DNA from: Streptomyces sp. S465
Lineage (GTDB): Bacteria; Actinomycetota; Actinomycetes; Streptomycetales; Streptomycetaceae
DNA length: 64,000 nucleotides
Direction of reading: 5' to 3'
Assembly: GCF_026898115.1 (NCBI RefSeq)
Contig: NZ_CP114036.1
Span: forward strand, 5,636,001 to 5,700,000
Within the stretch, counting starts at the first letter, position 1; each line of letters begins with the position of its first letter. A model generated the notes under the pieces. It did not search any database. It worked only from the letters and a program-made list of their open reading frames with translations, and was not told the DNA's origin. Positions 50,471 through 58,715 of this stretch are shown here, piece by piece. The translations under genes and the position numbers were made by a program.

Positions 50471-51402
50471 CCCCCCGTGAGCTGCCCCTTCGGCCACCCG
50501 TGGACGTGGCGCTGGCCCGCGTCGTCCCCACCCTGCCGACCGCCCCGCCCGGCCGGCGGCTGGCCTACGAGCCGAAGTTCGACGGGCACCGGCTGCTGAT
50601 CTTCCGGCTGGAGGACGCCGTCAGGATGCAGGCCCGCTCCGGCCGCATCGTCACCCGCGCCTTCCCCGACCTGGCGGCCGCCGCGCGGCCCCTTCCGCCC
50701 GGCACCGTCCTCGACGGCGAGGTGGTGGTGTGGACCGGCGGCCGTACCGACTTCGCCGCCGTCCAGAAGCGCGCCTTCGCCGCGTCCGAGTCCCGGGCGG
50801 GCCGGCTCGCCCGTGAGCTGCCCGCCTCCTACGCCGCCTTCGACCTGCTGGCGATCGGCACGGAGGACCTGCGGCCGCTTCCTTACGCGCTGCGCCGCGC
50901 CCGGCTGATGGCGCTCCTCGAACCGCTCGGCCCACCGCTTCAGGCCGTTCCGATGACCACCGACCCGGAGACCGCCACCGCCTGGTACGAGGCGCTTCCG
51001 GAGATCGGCGTCGAGGGCCTGGTCATCAAGGACCTGGACCAGCCCTACCGGCCGGGCCGCCACTGGCGGAAGCTGCGCCATTCGGAGACCCGTGACGCCG
51101 TCGTCGTCGGCGTCGTCGGCCCCCGGCTCCGACCGCGCGCCCTGGCGCTGGTGCTCCCCGGCGACGACGCCCCCGTGATCTCCGCACCGCTGGCCCCGGA
51201 CGTCCGCGCCCAGCTCGCCACGGCCCTGCGCGACCTGCCCGAATCCCAGCCGCCGCCCGCGCAACTCCCCACCGCGCCGGACCGGGTGGGCGTCGAGATC
51301 GCCTACCGCCCCATCGATCCGGACCTGACGGTCGAGGTCCGCCAGGAGAGCACGGTCCGCCACGCCGCGACAACGGTCATACGCCTCCGCACCCCCGACT
51401 GA
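50467..51402 (+). CDS. ATP-dependent DNA ligase of NHEJ (311 aa)
   Basis: The nucleotidyltransferase motif I EPKFDGHR contains the adenylated lysine near residue 38. Motif III-like AAFDLLAI and motif IV EGLVIKDL follow, then motif V WRKLR and an OB-fold C-terminus. It seals nicks at joined ends with ATP. It has no 3'-phosphoesterase domain, so in this organism the LigD parts are split into two adjacent coupled proteins and the nuclease part is not seen in the window. The ATGA overlap with the polymerase gene supports equal expression. Confidence 0.93.
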   Translation: MTPRELPLRPPVDVALARVVPTLPTAPPGRRLAYEPKFDGHRLLIFRLEDAVRMQARSGRIVTRAFPDLAAAARPLPPGTVLDGEVVVWTGGRTDFAAVQKRAFAASESRAGRLARELPASYAAFDLLAIGTEDLRPLPYALRRARLMALLEPLGPPLQAVPMTTDPETATAWYEALPEIGVEGLVIKDLDQPYRPGRHWRKLRHSETRDAVVVGVVGPRLRPRALALVLPGDDAPVISAPLAPDVRAQLATALRDLPESQPPPAQLPTAPDRVGVEIAYRPIDPDLTVEVRQESTVRHAATTVIRLRTPD

Positions 51403-52220
51403 CCACCCCCGCCGCCCCCGGCTAGGCCCGCCCCGCTCGGCTTAGCCCGGCCCGCCCGGCCCCGCGCCCCCTCGCCCCGGCCGTCCGCCTGATCTTGTTG
51501 TCGCCCGGCCCCGCACCCCGCGCGCCCGCCCGCGCGACAACGCGCGGCGCGGGCGACGGGCGGGGCCCCCGGGGTGGGGGACTGGCGCGGGCGATGACCG
51601 CGGGTCCGGGCATGGGTGGCGGGCGCGGGCGATGACCGGCGCGTGCCACGGACGTGGGTGACCGGCGCGGACGACGGGCGCGGGTGGCGCGTGCGGGCCC
51701 CGGGTGTGGGTGACTGGCGTGGGTGAGCGGTGCGTGCCACGGGCGTGGGTGACCGGCGTGGGTGACGGGCGGGGGCCACGGACGACGGCCGCGGGTCCCG
51801 GGTGCGGGTCCCGGGCGTGGGTGACCGGTGCGGACGACGGGCGCGCGCGAGAGCGCGGGCCCCGGGTGTGGGTGACGGGTGCGGGCCCCGGGTGTGGGTG
51901 ACTGGCGTGGGTGAGCGGTGCGTGCCACGGGCGCGCGCCAACAGCGCGGGTCCCGGGCGTGGGTGACCGGTGCGGACGACGTGCGCGGACGTGCGCGTGC
52001 GGGCCCCGGGCGCGGGTGACGGGTGCGGACGACGGGCGCGGGTGGCGCGTGCGGGCCCCGGGTGTGGGTGACTGGCGTGGGTCACCGGCGCGGACAACGG
52101 GCGCGCGCCAAGAGTGCGGGCACCGGGCGTGGGTGAGCGGCGTGGGCCGCGGGCGGGCGGGTGGCCGGTGCGGGGCACGGGCGCGTGTGACCGTTGTGGC
52201 GGCGGTGTCGCGGTCGTGGG
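51403..52220. repeat. Degenerate GC-rich direct-repeat tract, no gene
   Basis: Between the ligase and the desulfhydrase there are about 700 bases (51540-52190) built from shuffled copies of short phrases such as GTGGGTGACCGG, GCGGACGACGGGCGCG and GGGCCCCGGGTGTGGG. Longer blocks recur: about 49 bases at 51677 recur at 52036, and about 49 bases at 51697 recur at 51887. Long open frames on both strands here are repeat artefacts. It may be a recombination-prone minisatellite. Confidence 0.85.
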
Positions 52221-53186
52221 TCAGGTGCCGGGCTGCGCCGGGGCGTTCTCCGGGTCTGGTGGGCCGGTGATCACCGCCGTGACCCGGCTGCCCCGGGGCA
52301 GGGCGCCCCGTTCCGCCAGGTCGTAGAGGGCCCACAGCATCTTCGCCACGTACCGTCGCTCCACCCGCACCCCGTGCCGCTCCTCGAACCGGGCCGCGAA
52401 CGCCTCCAGCTCCGCCGGGACCCGTCCGTACCCGCCGCCGTGGTAGCCGTGTTCGATCCGCCAGTTGTCGAACGTCCGGCCCCACCCCCGCTGGTGCAGT
52501 CGCGCGACCTCGGTGTCCAGGTATCCGGCGCCCCCCTTCAGCACCGCGATCCCCAGCGCACCGGCCCCGGCCGGGAGGCCGGCCGCGATACCGGCCAGGG
52601 TGCCGCCGGTGCCGACGGCGCAGCAGACGATGTCGCGCGCCCCCAGATCGGGCAGCTCCGCGCCGACCTCGGCGGCCCCGCGCGCCGCGGGCACGTTCGT
52701 ACCGCCCTCCGGCAGCACCCAGCACCGCCCCCAGCGCTCCTGGAGTTCCCGCAGGGGGCGAGGGTCGTCCTGGCTCAGGGCGCGGAGCGTCTCGCGATAG
52801 GCCGACCGGGTCACGAAGGCCAGCTCCATGCCGGACTCCTCGGCCCGCGCCAGCGACCAGTTGCGGGGCGCGTCCGCCAGTTCGTCGCCCCGGATGATCC
52901 CGACCGTCGACAGCCCGTACGCGGCGCCCGCCGCCGCCACCGCACGGATGTGGTTGGAGTACGCCCCGCCGAAGGTGAGCAGCCGGGTATGTCCCCGTTC
53001 GGCGGCCGCGCGCACATTGGGAATGAGCTTGCGCCATTTGTTGCCGGGTACCAGCGGGTGAATGAGGTCATCCCGCTTCAGCCGCAGCTCCACGCCCCGC
53101 TCGGCCAGCCATGCGTCGGGCACGTCCCGCACCGGCGACGGCAGCCGGGGCTCGTGCCGGGCGGCCAGGTCCGTGGAAACGCTCAC
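52221..53186 (-). CDS. D-cysteine desulfhydrase / ACC deaminase-like PLP enzyme (321 aa)
   Basis: A fold-type II PLP enzyme. The lysine lies in KRDDLIHPLVPGNKWRKL and the substrate Asn/His in TFGGAYSNHIRA. CCAVGTGGTLAGIAAGL is the PLP-phosphate loop. Relatives split D-cysteine to pyruvate, sulfide and ammonia, or deaminate ACC. The two are not separable by eye here. The GTG at 53186 gives the usual length. The frame remains open to 53360 through an odd stretch coding MDG/MDA/MDG/MNG/MDG (53228-53273), which is probably not translated. The 3' end abuts the repeat tract. Confidence 0.85.
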   Translation of the reverse strand: MSVSTDLAARHEPRLPSPVRDVPDAWLAERGVELRLKRDDLIHPLVPGNKWRKLIPNVRAAAERGHTRLLTFGGAYSNHIRAVAAAGAAYGLSTVGIIRGDELADAPRNWSLARAEESGMELAFVTRSAYRETLRALSQDDPRPLRELQERWGRCWVLPEGGTNVPAARGAAEVGAELPDLGARDIVCCAVGTGGTLAGIAAGLPAGAGALGIAVLKGGAGYLDTEVARLHQRGWGRTFDNWRIEHGYHGGGYGRVPAELEAFAARFEERHGVRVERRYVAKMLWALYDLAERGALPRGSRVTAVITGPPDPENAPAQPGT

Positions 53187-53492
53187 CCGTCCATTCTGCC
53201 CGCTGCCCTCGATTACCGAGCCACGGCTGCCGTCCATGCCGTTCATGCCGTCCATGGCGTCCATACCGTCCATTGCCGAGTCGGTGCGGCCAAACGGAAA
53301 GGGCAACGCGGGACGGGAAAAGCCTTTACGGTGGGTGTTCTGGATACGACCGCTCAACACTGTACTAACGGGTTTAGGTGCGTATCAAAGGCCCGGTGAG
53401 CCATCTGCGAAAGGTGGACGGTTCCGGCCATGGCCTAAACCTGCGACCTTTGCCCTCTAGTGCCCCGTCTGTCTGGCTTGGACGCTTGTTCG

Positions 53493-53858
53493 ATGTATCT
53501 GGTACACGTGCGCATGGGCACGCCCGCGGGTTTCGTCCTGCCTGAGCAGCCACATCGCTGCTTCATCGACCGTGCCTTATCCAGTGAGAAAGTCGAGCAC
53601 GCGAGCGTGCATTCCGATGAGCCGGGCCTGGTGGTGGTCGGGCTGTTCCTGGTCGCGGAGAGCGTCGTGGCAGCCGAGACCACCGCCCTCGACGTCACCA
53701 TTCGCACCCTTGCCGGGGAATCGGCGTGGGACGGTGCGCGCATCCTGAGCTGTTCCGTCGCCCTGGTCGCGGACTTCTTCAACCATCTGATCAACGAGAG
53801 CTCGGGGGACGGTGGACGGTCTATGCAACTGCCCGATCAGGCCAGCGATGACAGCTGA
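53493..53858 (+). CDS. Unknown protein of the SARP-linked MYLVHVR type (121 aa)
   Basis: No domain is recognised. The ATG at 53493 gives MYLVHVRMGTPAGFVLP, which from memory resembles small Streptomyces proteins near SARP genes; this could not be checked. A longer frame from 53460 is possible but less natural. The middle VGLFLVAESVVAAETTALDV could be an alpha/beta core. A TTA codon occurs at 53577-53579, so expression may depend on bldA. It precedes the 57-residue peptide gene by 106 bases. Soluble; role unknown, possibly regulatory with the next two genes. Confidence 0.7.
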   Translation: MYLVHVRMGTPAGFVLPEQPHRCFIDRALSSEKVEHASVHSDEPGLVVVGLFLVAESVVAAETTALDVTIRTLAGESAWDGARILSCSVALVADFFNHLINESSGDGGRSMQLPDQASDDS

Positions 53859-53964
53859 CAACTGATCGCTGGAGAGGCGAAGCTGAATGCGTCAGCACGG
53901 AAACGTGCCAGTGCGAATTCGCCTTCCACTCTGTTCTAACACTGCGCCAAGGGAGTGACGGGAC

Positions 53965-54138
53965 ATGACCTCTACCCGCATCAAGATCGCGAAGACCCTG
54001 GTGGCGATGGTCGTCTCCACCGCCTCGATCGGCTCGGCCGCCGTGCTGGCCACCGCTCAGGACAGCCACCAGCCCCGTGCCCAGGTCGCGACGTCCGAGG
54101 CCGTCTACAGCGGCACCGACACCACCGGCTGGGACTGA
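53965..54138 (+). CDS. Small exported peptide ending in DTTGWD (57 aa)
   Basis: A short gene with ATG at 53965 and GGGAGTGACGGGAC upstream. Residues 1-32 read as a signal peptide: a basic start (TRIKIAK) followed by a hydrophobic run and AAVLATAQ. The rest is short and acidic, ending YSGTDTTGWD. It could be a secreted signal, a tethered peptide or a precursor. It lies between an unknown TTA-containing gene and a TTA-containing SARP, with an array of 11-bp iterons in the gap to the SARP. Third-position G/C is high, which supports translation. Nothing is known of its function. Confidence 0.75.
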   Translation: MTSTRIKIAKTLVAMVVSTASIGSAAVLATAQDSHQPRAQVATSEAVYSGTDTTGWD

Positions 54139-54192
54139 GCCACCCGGAGGCTCCGGAGGAGACCGTCGAGCAGAGAGCAATCCGCACCTTTC

Positions 54193-54276
54193 CGCAGACG
54201 AATCGCAGACGAAGCGGCAGACGAAGTACACGCGAATCGGCAGCCGGTTCGCAGCCGGTTCGCAGCCGGTTCGCAG
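54193..54276 (+). promoter_or_regulatory. 11-bp iteron array upstream of the SARP gene
   Basis: CCGGTTCGCAG occurs three times in exact head-to-tail order (54244-54276). A related set CGCAGACGAAT/CGCAGACGAAG lies at 54193-54226 with the same 11-12-base step. SARP proteins bind direct repeats with 11-bp spacing just upstream of a -10, so this is a good candidate for their target. The whole 430-base stretch 54139-54568 has no other gene; a CCGGAG/CTCCGG palindrome sits at 54144-54156. Confidence 0.65.
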
Positions 54277-54568
54277 ACGAATACCAGTCACATCTCAGAT
54301 GATCCGCCGGCCGCGCATGGCGGCCGGCCTGCCCAGGCGGGCCCGCGCCCGGCCCGTACCCCGGCACCCGCCCACACCTCCCGGCACCGCCCAGCTGCGT
54401 GAGACGCGCCGCGGTGGACCACCTGAAACCCCGGCCGATGCGGATGGCGGCCGTCGTGCGGCACCCCATCGTGGACCTCCGCGGACAAGCCGCTGGGCGG
54501 TGGCCAGGCGGCCCCCCGGGACATCAGCAACAACAGACAGCCATGGAACACAAGGATGGTGCACATCA

Positions 54569-55432
54569 GTGAGTGACCTACGGTTCTCGCTGCTCGGGCC
54601 GGTTCGCGCCTGGTTCGGTGGAGAGGAGATCGACATCGGGCCACCTCAGCAACGTGCGATGCTCGCGGTGCTCCTGTTGCGCCTGGGCGAGCCGATCACC
54701 GGTGAAACCGCCGTGCGGGCTCTATGGGACGACAAGGCACCGTCGGCCGCCGAGGGCACGGTCCGCACCTACATCTACCGGCTCCGGCACCGGATGACGG
54801 ACGTCGTCGGGGCCGACCGGCTCGCGATCCGCACCTGCAACGGCGGTTACCAGCTGACGTTGCACGGGGCGACGATCGACACCCATCTGTTCCAGCAGCT
54901 CCTGGCCGACGCCCGGCGGGCTCGGGCGGAGGACCGGCTGGACGAAGCGCTGGACCACTACTACGCATGCCTCCAGCTCTGGCGTGGTGTGCCCATCGCC
55001 GGCACCTACACCAGCTACTTCTCCGATGAGCGGGAACGCCTGCAACAGCTTCGCTTCGACGCGGTCGAGGAGTTCGCGACCGTGGCGATCAGCCTCGGCG
55101 AGCACGCCAAGGCCGTACCGATCCTGAAGATGGCGGTGGCCACCCAGCCGTTGCGCGAGAAGCTGTGGGAAGTGCTGATCCTGGCACTGTTCGGACTGGG
55201 CAGACGCGCCGACGCGCTGGCCGCCTACCAGGACGCCAGGCGCGTGCTGAAAACCGAGCTGGGCCTCGAACCCACCCCCGCCTTACGGGAACTGCACCGC
55301 CGGATCCTCGCATCGGAATCGTTCCGCCCGGCGATGCCGGTCGCCGCGGAGCTGATCCGGCCGGCCGCGTCCGTACCCCGGTCACACATCGCCGACCTCA
55401 GCCTGTGGCATGGCTGGGCCGAAGGAGCCTGA
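54569..55432 (+). CDS. SARP-family transcriptional activator (287 aa)
   Basis: The OmpR-like winged helix (residues 1-95, FSLLGPVRAWFGGEEIDIGPPQQRAML in part, VRTYIYRLRHRM) is followed by the BTAD domain (residues 100-260). It ends with LGLEPTPALRELHRRIL, the family signature, so the protein is complete. SARPs activate biosynthetic operons through 11-bp repeats. A TTA codon lies at 55283-55285, tying it to bldA. The GTG at 54569 is preceded by AAGGATG. Its TGA overlaps the ATG of the thioesterase by one base, so both are co-translated. It is probably the cluster's pathway activator. Confidence 0.92.
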   Translation: MSDLRFSLLGPVRAWFGGEEIDIGPPQQRAMLAVLLLRLGEPITGETAVRALWDDKAPSAAEGTVRTYIYRLRHRMTDVVGADRLAIRTCNGGYQLTLHGATIDTHLFQQLLADARRARAEDRLDEALDHYYACLQLWRGVPIAGTYTSYFSDERERLQQLRFDAVEEFATVAISLGEHAKAVPILKMAVATQPLREKLWEVLILALFGLGRRADALAAYQDARRVLKTELGLEPTPALRELHRRILASESFRPAMPVAAELIRPAASVPRSHIADLSLWHGWAEGA

Positions 55433-56223
55433 TGAGCGAGCACATTGCCGAACCCGTGACGAACCCGCGGCCGCGGCGCCCCAAGAAGCCGGCGTGGCTG
55501 TCCCGAATGCCCGATCCGGAGGCGGAGGCACGGCTGTTCTGTTTCCCGTACTCGGGCTGTAGCGCGTCGATGTACAGCCGGTGGCCGCGCCGGATCGGGT
55601 CGATCGAGGTGTGTCTGGTGCAGCCGCCGGCCCGGCAGAACCGGATACGCGAACCGCACTACCGGACCTACGAGGCGCTGGCCGCGTCCTTCATCGAGGA
55701 GCTGCTGCCCTACTTCGACCGGCCGTTCGGCTTTTTCGGGCACTGCGGCGGTGCGCTGCCCGGTGTCGAGGTGGCCCGGCAGCTGGCCGCGGCCGGTCTG
55801 CCGACGCCGCGGCGGGTGTTTGTGTCCTCGCAGGTCGCCCCGCATGACGGACCGTACGGCCGACTGCTGGGGCTGGACTCCGAGGGCCTCGGCGAGGAAC
55901 TGCGCAAGATGATCGTCAGCCTCGGTGGGGTGCCGACCCCCGAACTGGTCGAGATGGGCCTGGACCTGCTGATCCAGGACATCGACGCGAACAAGCGCTA
56001 TGTGGTCGAGGAGCGGTTCACCCTGCCCGTCGGCATCACCGCGATCGGCTGGGACGACGACCCCGAGATCCCGATGGACCTGATGGGCGGCTGGAAGGAG
56101 ACGTCCGAGGACTGCCGCTACACCCTCCTGGAGGGCGGTCACTTCGAGTTCCTCGGCGCTCCGGCGGCGCTGCTCGCGGAGTTCGAGCGCGATCTGACGG
56201 CGTCGGCGTCCGCCGCGCACTGA
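55432..56223 (+). CDS. Type II thioesterase with Cys nucleophile (263 aa)
   Basis: An alpha/beta hydrolase of the NRPS type II thioesterase family: ARLFCFPYSGCSASMYSRWP at the start, the nucleophile elbow FGHCGGAL (Cys105) and EGGHFEFLGAP with the catalytic His near residue 238. Most family members have GHSMG. The Cys in place of Ser is unusual and occurs in some TEs that release or transfer acyl groups. The gene is coupled to the SARP by a TGATG overlap. Its role is likely either release of the PCP-bound amino acid or editing of the A-PCP protein at 58712. Confidence 0.88.
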   Translation: MSEHIAEPVTNPRPRRPKKPAWLSRMPDPEAEARLFCFPYSGCSASMYSRWPRRIGSIEVCLVQPPARQNRIREPHYRTYEALAASFIEELLPYFDRPFGFFGHCGGALPGVEVARQLAAAGLPTPRRVFVSSQVAPHDGPYGRLLGLDSEGLGEELRKMIVSLGGVPTPELVEMGLDLLIQDIDANKRYVVEERFTLPVGITAIGWDDDPEIPMDLMGGWKETSEDCRYTLLEGGHFEFLGAPAALLAEFERDLTASASAAH

Positions 56224-56253
56224 ACCGACCCTGCGTGGTGTGACCCTCTGTCT

Positions 56254-56314
56254 CCCCACGTGAACCGCCCCGGGCTCGTCGATGCCCACCCTGCCCGGGG
56301 CGGTTCACGTGGGG
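56254..56314. terminator. Perfect 21-bp hairpin between converging operons
   Basis: The arms 56254-56274 and 56294-56314 are exact reverse complements (beginning CCCCACGTGAACCGC) with a 19-base loop. CTGCTTTT follows on the plus strand. It lies between the thioesterase stop and the aminotransferase stop, so it should end both transcripts. Confidence 0.88.
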
Positions 56315-56335
56315 CACTGCTTTTCACACCGCTTT

Positions 56336-57439
56336 TCAGGCGATGTGGTGCATCCAGCCGTACGGGTCGTCGGCCACTCCTTCCTGGAGGTCGGTCAGGT
56401 GTTGACGCAGCCGCAGCGTGAGCGGGCCGGGCTCGTTGCCGTTGATGGCGAACCCGCCGGTGGCATGGCGGACCGTGCCCACCGGGGTGATCGCGGCCGC
56501 GGTGCCGCAGGCGAAGACCTCGGTCAGCTCTCCCGAGACCGCCGCCGCCTCCCACTCGTCCACCGATATGCGCCGTTCCTCGATGCCGTAGCCGAGGTCG
56601 GCGGCCAGCCGCAGCAGCGAGTCCCGGGTGACGCCGGGCAGCAGCGAGCCGCTCAGCTCCGGGGTCACCAGCCGGGCGTCACGCCCGGAGCCGAAGACGA
56701 AGAAGATGTTCATCCCGCCCATCTCCTCGACCCAGCGGCGTTCCGCGGCGTCCAGCCAGACGACCTGGTCGCAGCCCTTCTCCGCGGCCTGTGCCTGGGC
56801 GACCAGCGTTCCGGCGTAGTTCCCGGCGCACTTGGCCGCACCGGTGCCGCCGGGCGCCGCCCGGATGTACTCCTGCGACAGCCATACGCTGACCGGCTTC
56901 AGGCCCCCGCTGAAGTAGGACCCGGCCGGCAACGCGACCAGCACGTACTGGTACGCGGTCCCCGCTCCGACGGTCAGGTTGGTCGATGTGGCGATCAGCA
57001 GCGGCCGCAGGTACAGCGACTGCCCGCGTCCGGAGGGGACCCACCGCTCGTCGAGCGTGACCAGTTCGGTCAGCGAGTGCAGGAACAGCTCCTCGGGCAG
57101 CTCCGGCATCGCCAGCCGCCGCGCCGAGGCGCGGAACCGCCGCGCGTTGGCCTCGGGGCGGAAGCAGGCGATCGATCCGTCGGGCTGCCGGAACGCCTTC
57201 AGCCCCTCGAAGATGGCCTGCCCGTAATGGAGTACGGAGGCGCACGGGGACAGCACGAGCGGTTCGTGCGGCCGGACCGCCGCGTTGTGCCAGCCTCGTT
57301 CGCGGTCGAAGTCGATCGTCACCATGTGGTCGGTGACGTATCTGCCGAACCCGGGGTCGCCCAGGATCGAGGCGACCTGGCTCTCCGGAGTGAGGCGCTC
57401 GCTCCGGAACCGGGTGAACGCTGGGGTCATCGTCGTCAT
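56336..57439 (-). CDS. ilvE: Branched-chain amino acid aminotransferase (367 aa)
   Basis: A fold-type IV PLP aminotransferase of the IlvE type. HYGQAIFEGLKAFRQPDGSI is near residue 75, the catalytic lysine sits in TGAAKCAGNYAGTLV, and VFACGTAAAITPVG is the late cofactor loop. It interconverts Val/Leu/Ile and their 2-oxo acids. The ATG at 57439 follows GAGGC. As the last gene of the biosynthetic operon, 31 bases after the P450, it is probably a dedicated copy that aminates a methylated 2-oxo acid made by the methyltransferase at 60928; that is inference. Confidence 0.92.
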   Translation of the reverse strand: MTTMTPAFTRFRSERLTPESQVASILGDPGFGRYVTDHMVTIDFDRERGWHNAAVRPHEPLVLSPCASVLHYGQAIFEGLKAFRQPDGSIACFRPEANARRFRASARRLAMPELPEELFLHSLTELVTLDERWVPSGRGQSLYLRPLLIATSTNLTVGAGTAYQYVLVALPAGSYFSGGLKPVSVWLSQEYIRAAPGGTGAAKCAGNYAGTLVAQAQAAEKGCDQVVWLDAAERRWVEEMGGMNIFFVFGSGRDARLVTPELSGSLLPGVTRDSLLRLAADLGYGIEERRISVDEWEAAAVSGELTEVFACGTAAAITPVGTVRHATGGFAINGNEPGPLTLRLRQHLTDLQEGVADDPYGWMHHIA

Positions 57440-57470
57440 GGTGCCTCGCACATCCCTGGTCGTGTCGTCG

Positions 57471-58715
57471 TCACCGACGACGCCTGGTCGCGACAAGCGG
57501 CAGGTGCTTGACGCCGGCGATGAAGTTGGAGTGCAGGTGCTCCGCCTCGCCGACCTGCTCGAACTTCTCGAACTGGTCGAACAGCTCGGTGAAGAACTCC
57601 TGAAGCGTCAGCCGGGCCACGGCGTGCCCGACGCAGAAGTGCGGCCCGATGCCGAAGGCGAGGTGACGCTTGGCGTTGCGCCGGATGTCGAACGTGTAGG
57701 GGTCGGGGAAGACGTCGACGTCCCGGTTGGCCGACCCCAGCCAGGCGACGATCGGCTCGCCCGTGCGGATCGTCACGCCGCTGAGCGTGACGTCCTGCTT
57801 CGCGTAGCGCATGAAGTGGGTGGCCGGCGACGTCCAGCGCAGCGCCTCCTCGATGCCGCTCTCCAGCAGCTCCGGGTGGGTGGCCCAGTCGTCGTACCCG
57901 CCGTTCTCGAGCAGCTCGATCATGGCGCCGTTCGGCACATGGGGCGTGGTGACGTTGGCGCCCAGCAGCAGGCTGTAGCAGTTCGACACGATCTCGCCGG
58001 GCTGGAGCTTCCGCCCGTCCTCGAAGTCCATGGTGCGCAGGACGTCGATCAGGTCACCGTTGCCGTCGCCCTTGCGCTGCGCCATCGCCTCCTCGAAGGT
58101 GGCGAACAGCTGCCGGTGCGCGAGTTGCAGGGTCCCCCGGGAGCCGGCCGGGGTGATGAACTCCGGGTCGTCCGGGGCGATGGCCTGGCTGGTCAGATAG
58201 GTCAGCCGCGGCCAGTGCTCGCGGTCCAGGCCCATCAGCGTGCCGGTGACCGCCATCGGCAGCTTGCCGGTGAGCTCGGCGAAGTCGAACGGTTCCCCGT
58301 CGACGATGTCGCCGAAGAGGTACTTGATCTCGTTGCGGATCAGCGGGCGGTGCCGGTCCAGCACCTTCGCGTTGAGCGCCCGCTGGATCGGGGAGCGCAT
58401 CCTGGTGTGCCGGGGCGGGTCCGTCGCCGGCAGCTGGCGCCGGCTGGCCGGGTCCTTCTTGCCGAGCAGGTTCAGCAGGGTGCCGTGCTCGGAGGTGAAG
58501 ACGTGGTGGTCGCGCAGCACCCGCGCGACATCGTCGAACTTCGTCGCGGACCAGAAGCCCAGCTTCGGCGTGACCTGCTGCCAGGGCACCGGCTCGCGCT
58601 CGCGCATGGCGTGCCAGATCGCGTGCGGATCACCCTCCCCGTGCAGCGCGGGGTCCACCAGGTCGAAGTGGGCCAGGTCGATGGGCTCGGTTCCGGTCGG
58701 CCGGGTCAGCCTCAT
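57471..58715 (-). CDS. Cytochrome P450, probable aminoacyl-PCP oxidase (414 aa)
   Basis: The heme loop is FGIGPHFCVGHAVAR (Cys361), and EEALRW provides the ExxR pair. The I-helix reads LLLGANVTTPHVPNG, so the usual acidic residue before the Thr is Val. The acid is needed by standard P450s for O2 activation, and its loss is seen in some carrier-bound-substrate enzymes. The ATG (58715) overlaps the A-PCP gene stop by four bases, so the two proteins are made together. This arrangement is like the A-PCP/P450 pairs that beta-hydroxylate amino acids on PCP (NikP1-NikQ, NovH-NovI). Redox partners are not in the window. Confidence 0.92.
   Translation of the reverse strand: MRLTRPTGTEPIDLAHFDLVDPALHGEGDPHAIWHAMREREPVPWQQVTPKLGFWSATKFDDVARVLRDHHVFTSEHGTLLNLLGKKDPASRRQLPATDPPRHTRMRSPIQRALNAKVLDRHRPLIRNEIKYLFGDIVDGEPFDFAELTGKLPMAVTGTLMGLDREHWPRLTYLTSQAIAPDDPEFITPAGSRGTLQLAHRQLFATFEEAMAQRKGDGNGDLIDVLRTMDFEDGRKLQPGEIVSNCYSLLLGANVTTPHVPNGAMIELLENGGYDDWATHPELLESGIEEALRWTSPATHFMRYAKQDVTLSGVTIRTGEPIVAWLGSANRDVDVFPDPYTFDIRRNAKRHLAFGIGPHFCVGHAVARLTLQEFFTELFDQFEKFEQVGEAEHLHSNFIAGVKHLPLVATRRRR

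Noticed and set aside
51442..53037. 531-codon Pro/Arg/His-rich open frame on the minus strand
   Set aside because: It is a read-through of the repeat tract and a wrong frame of the desulfhydrase gene.
53187..53360. Longer N-terminus of the desulfhydrase with MDG repeats
   Set aside because: No ribosome site; the 9-base repeat and lack of family similarity suggest untranslated leader.
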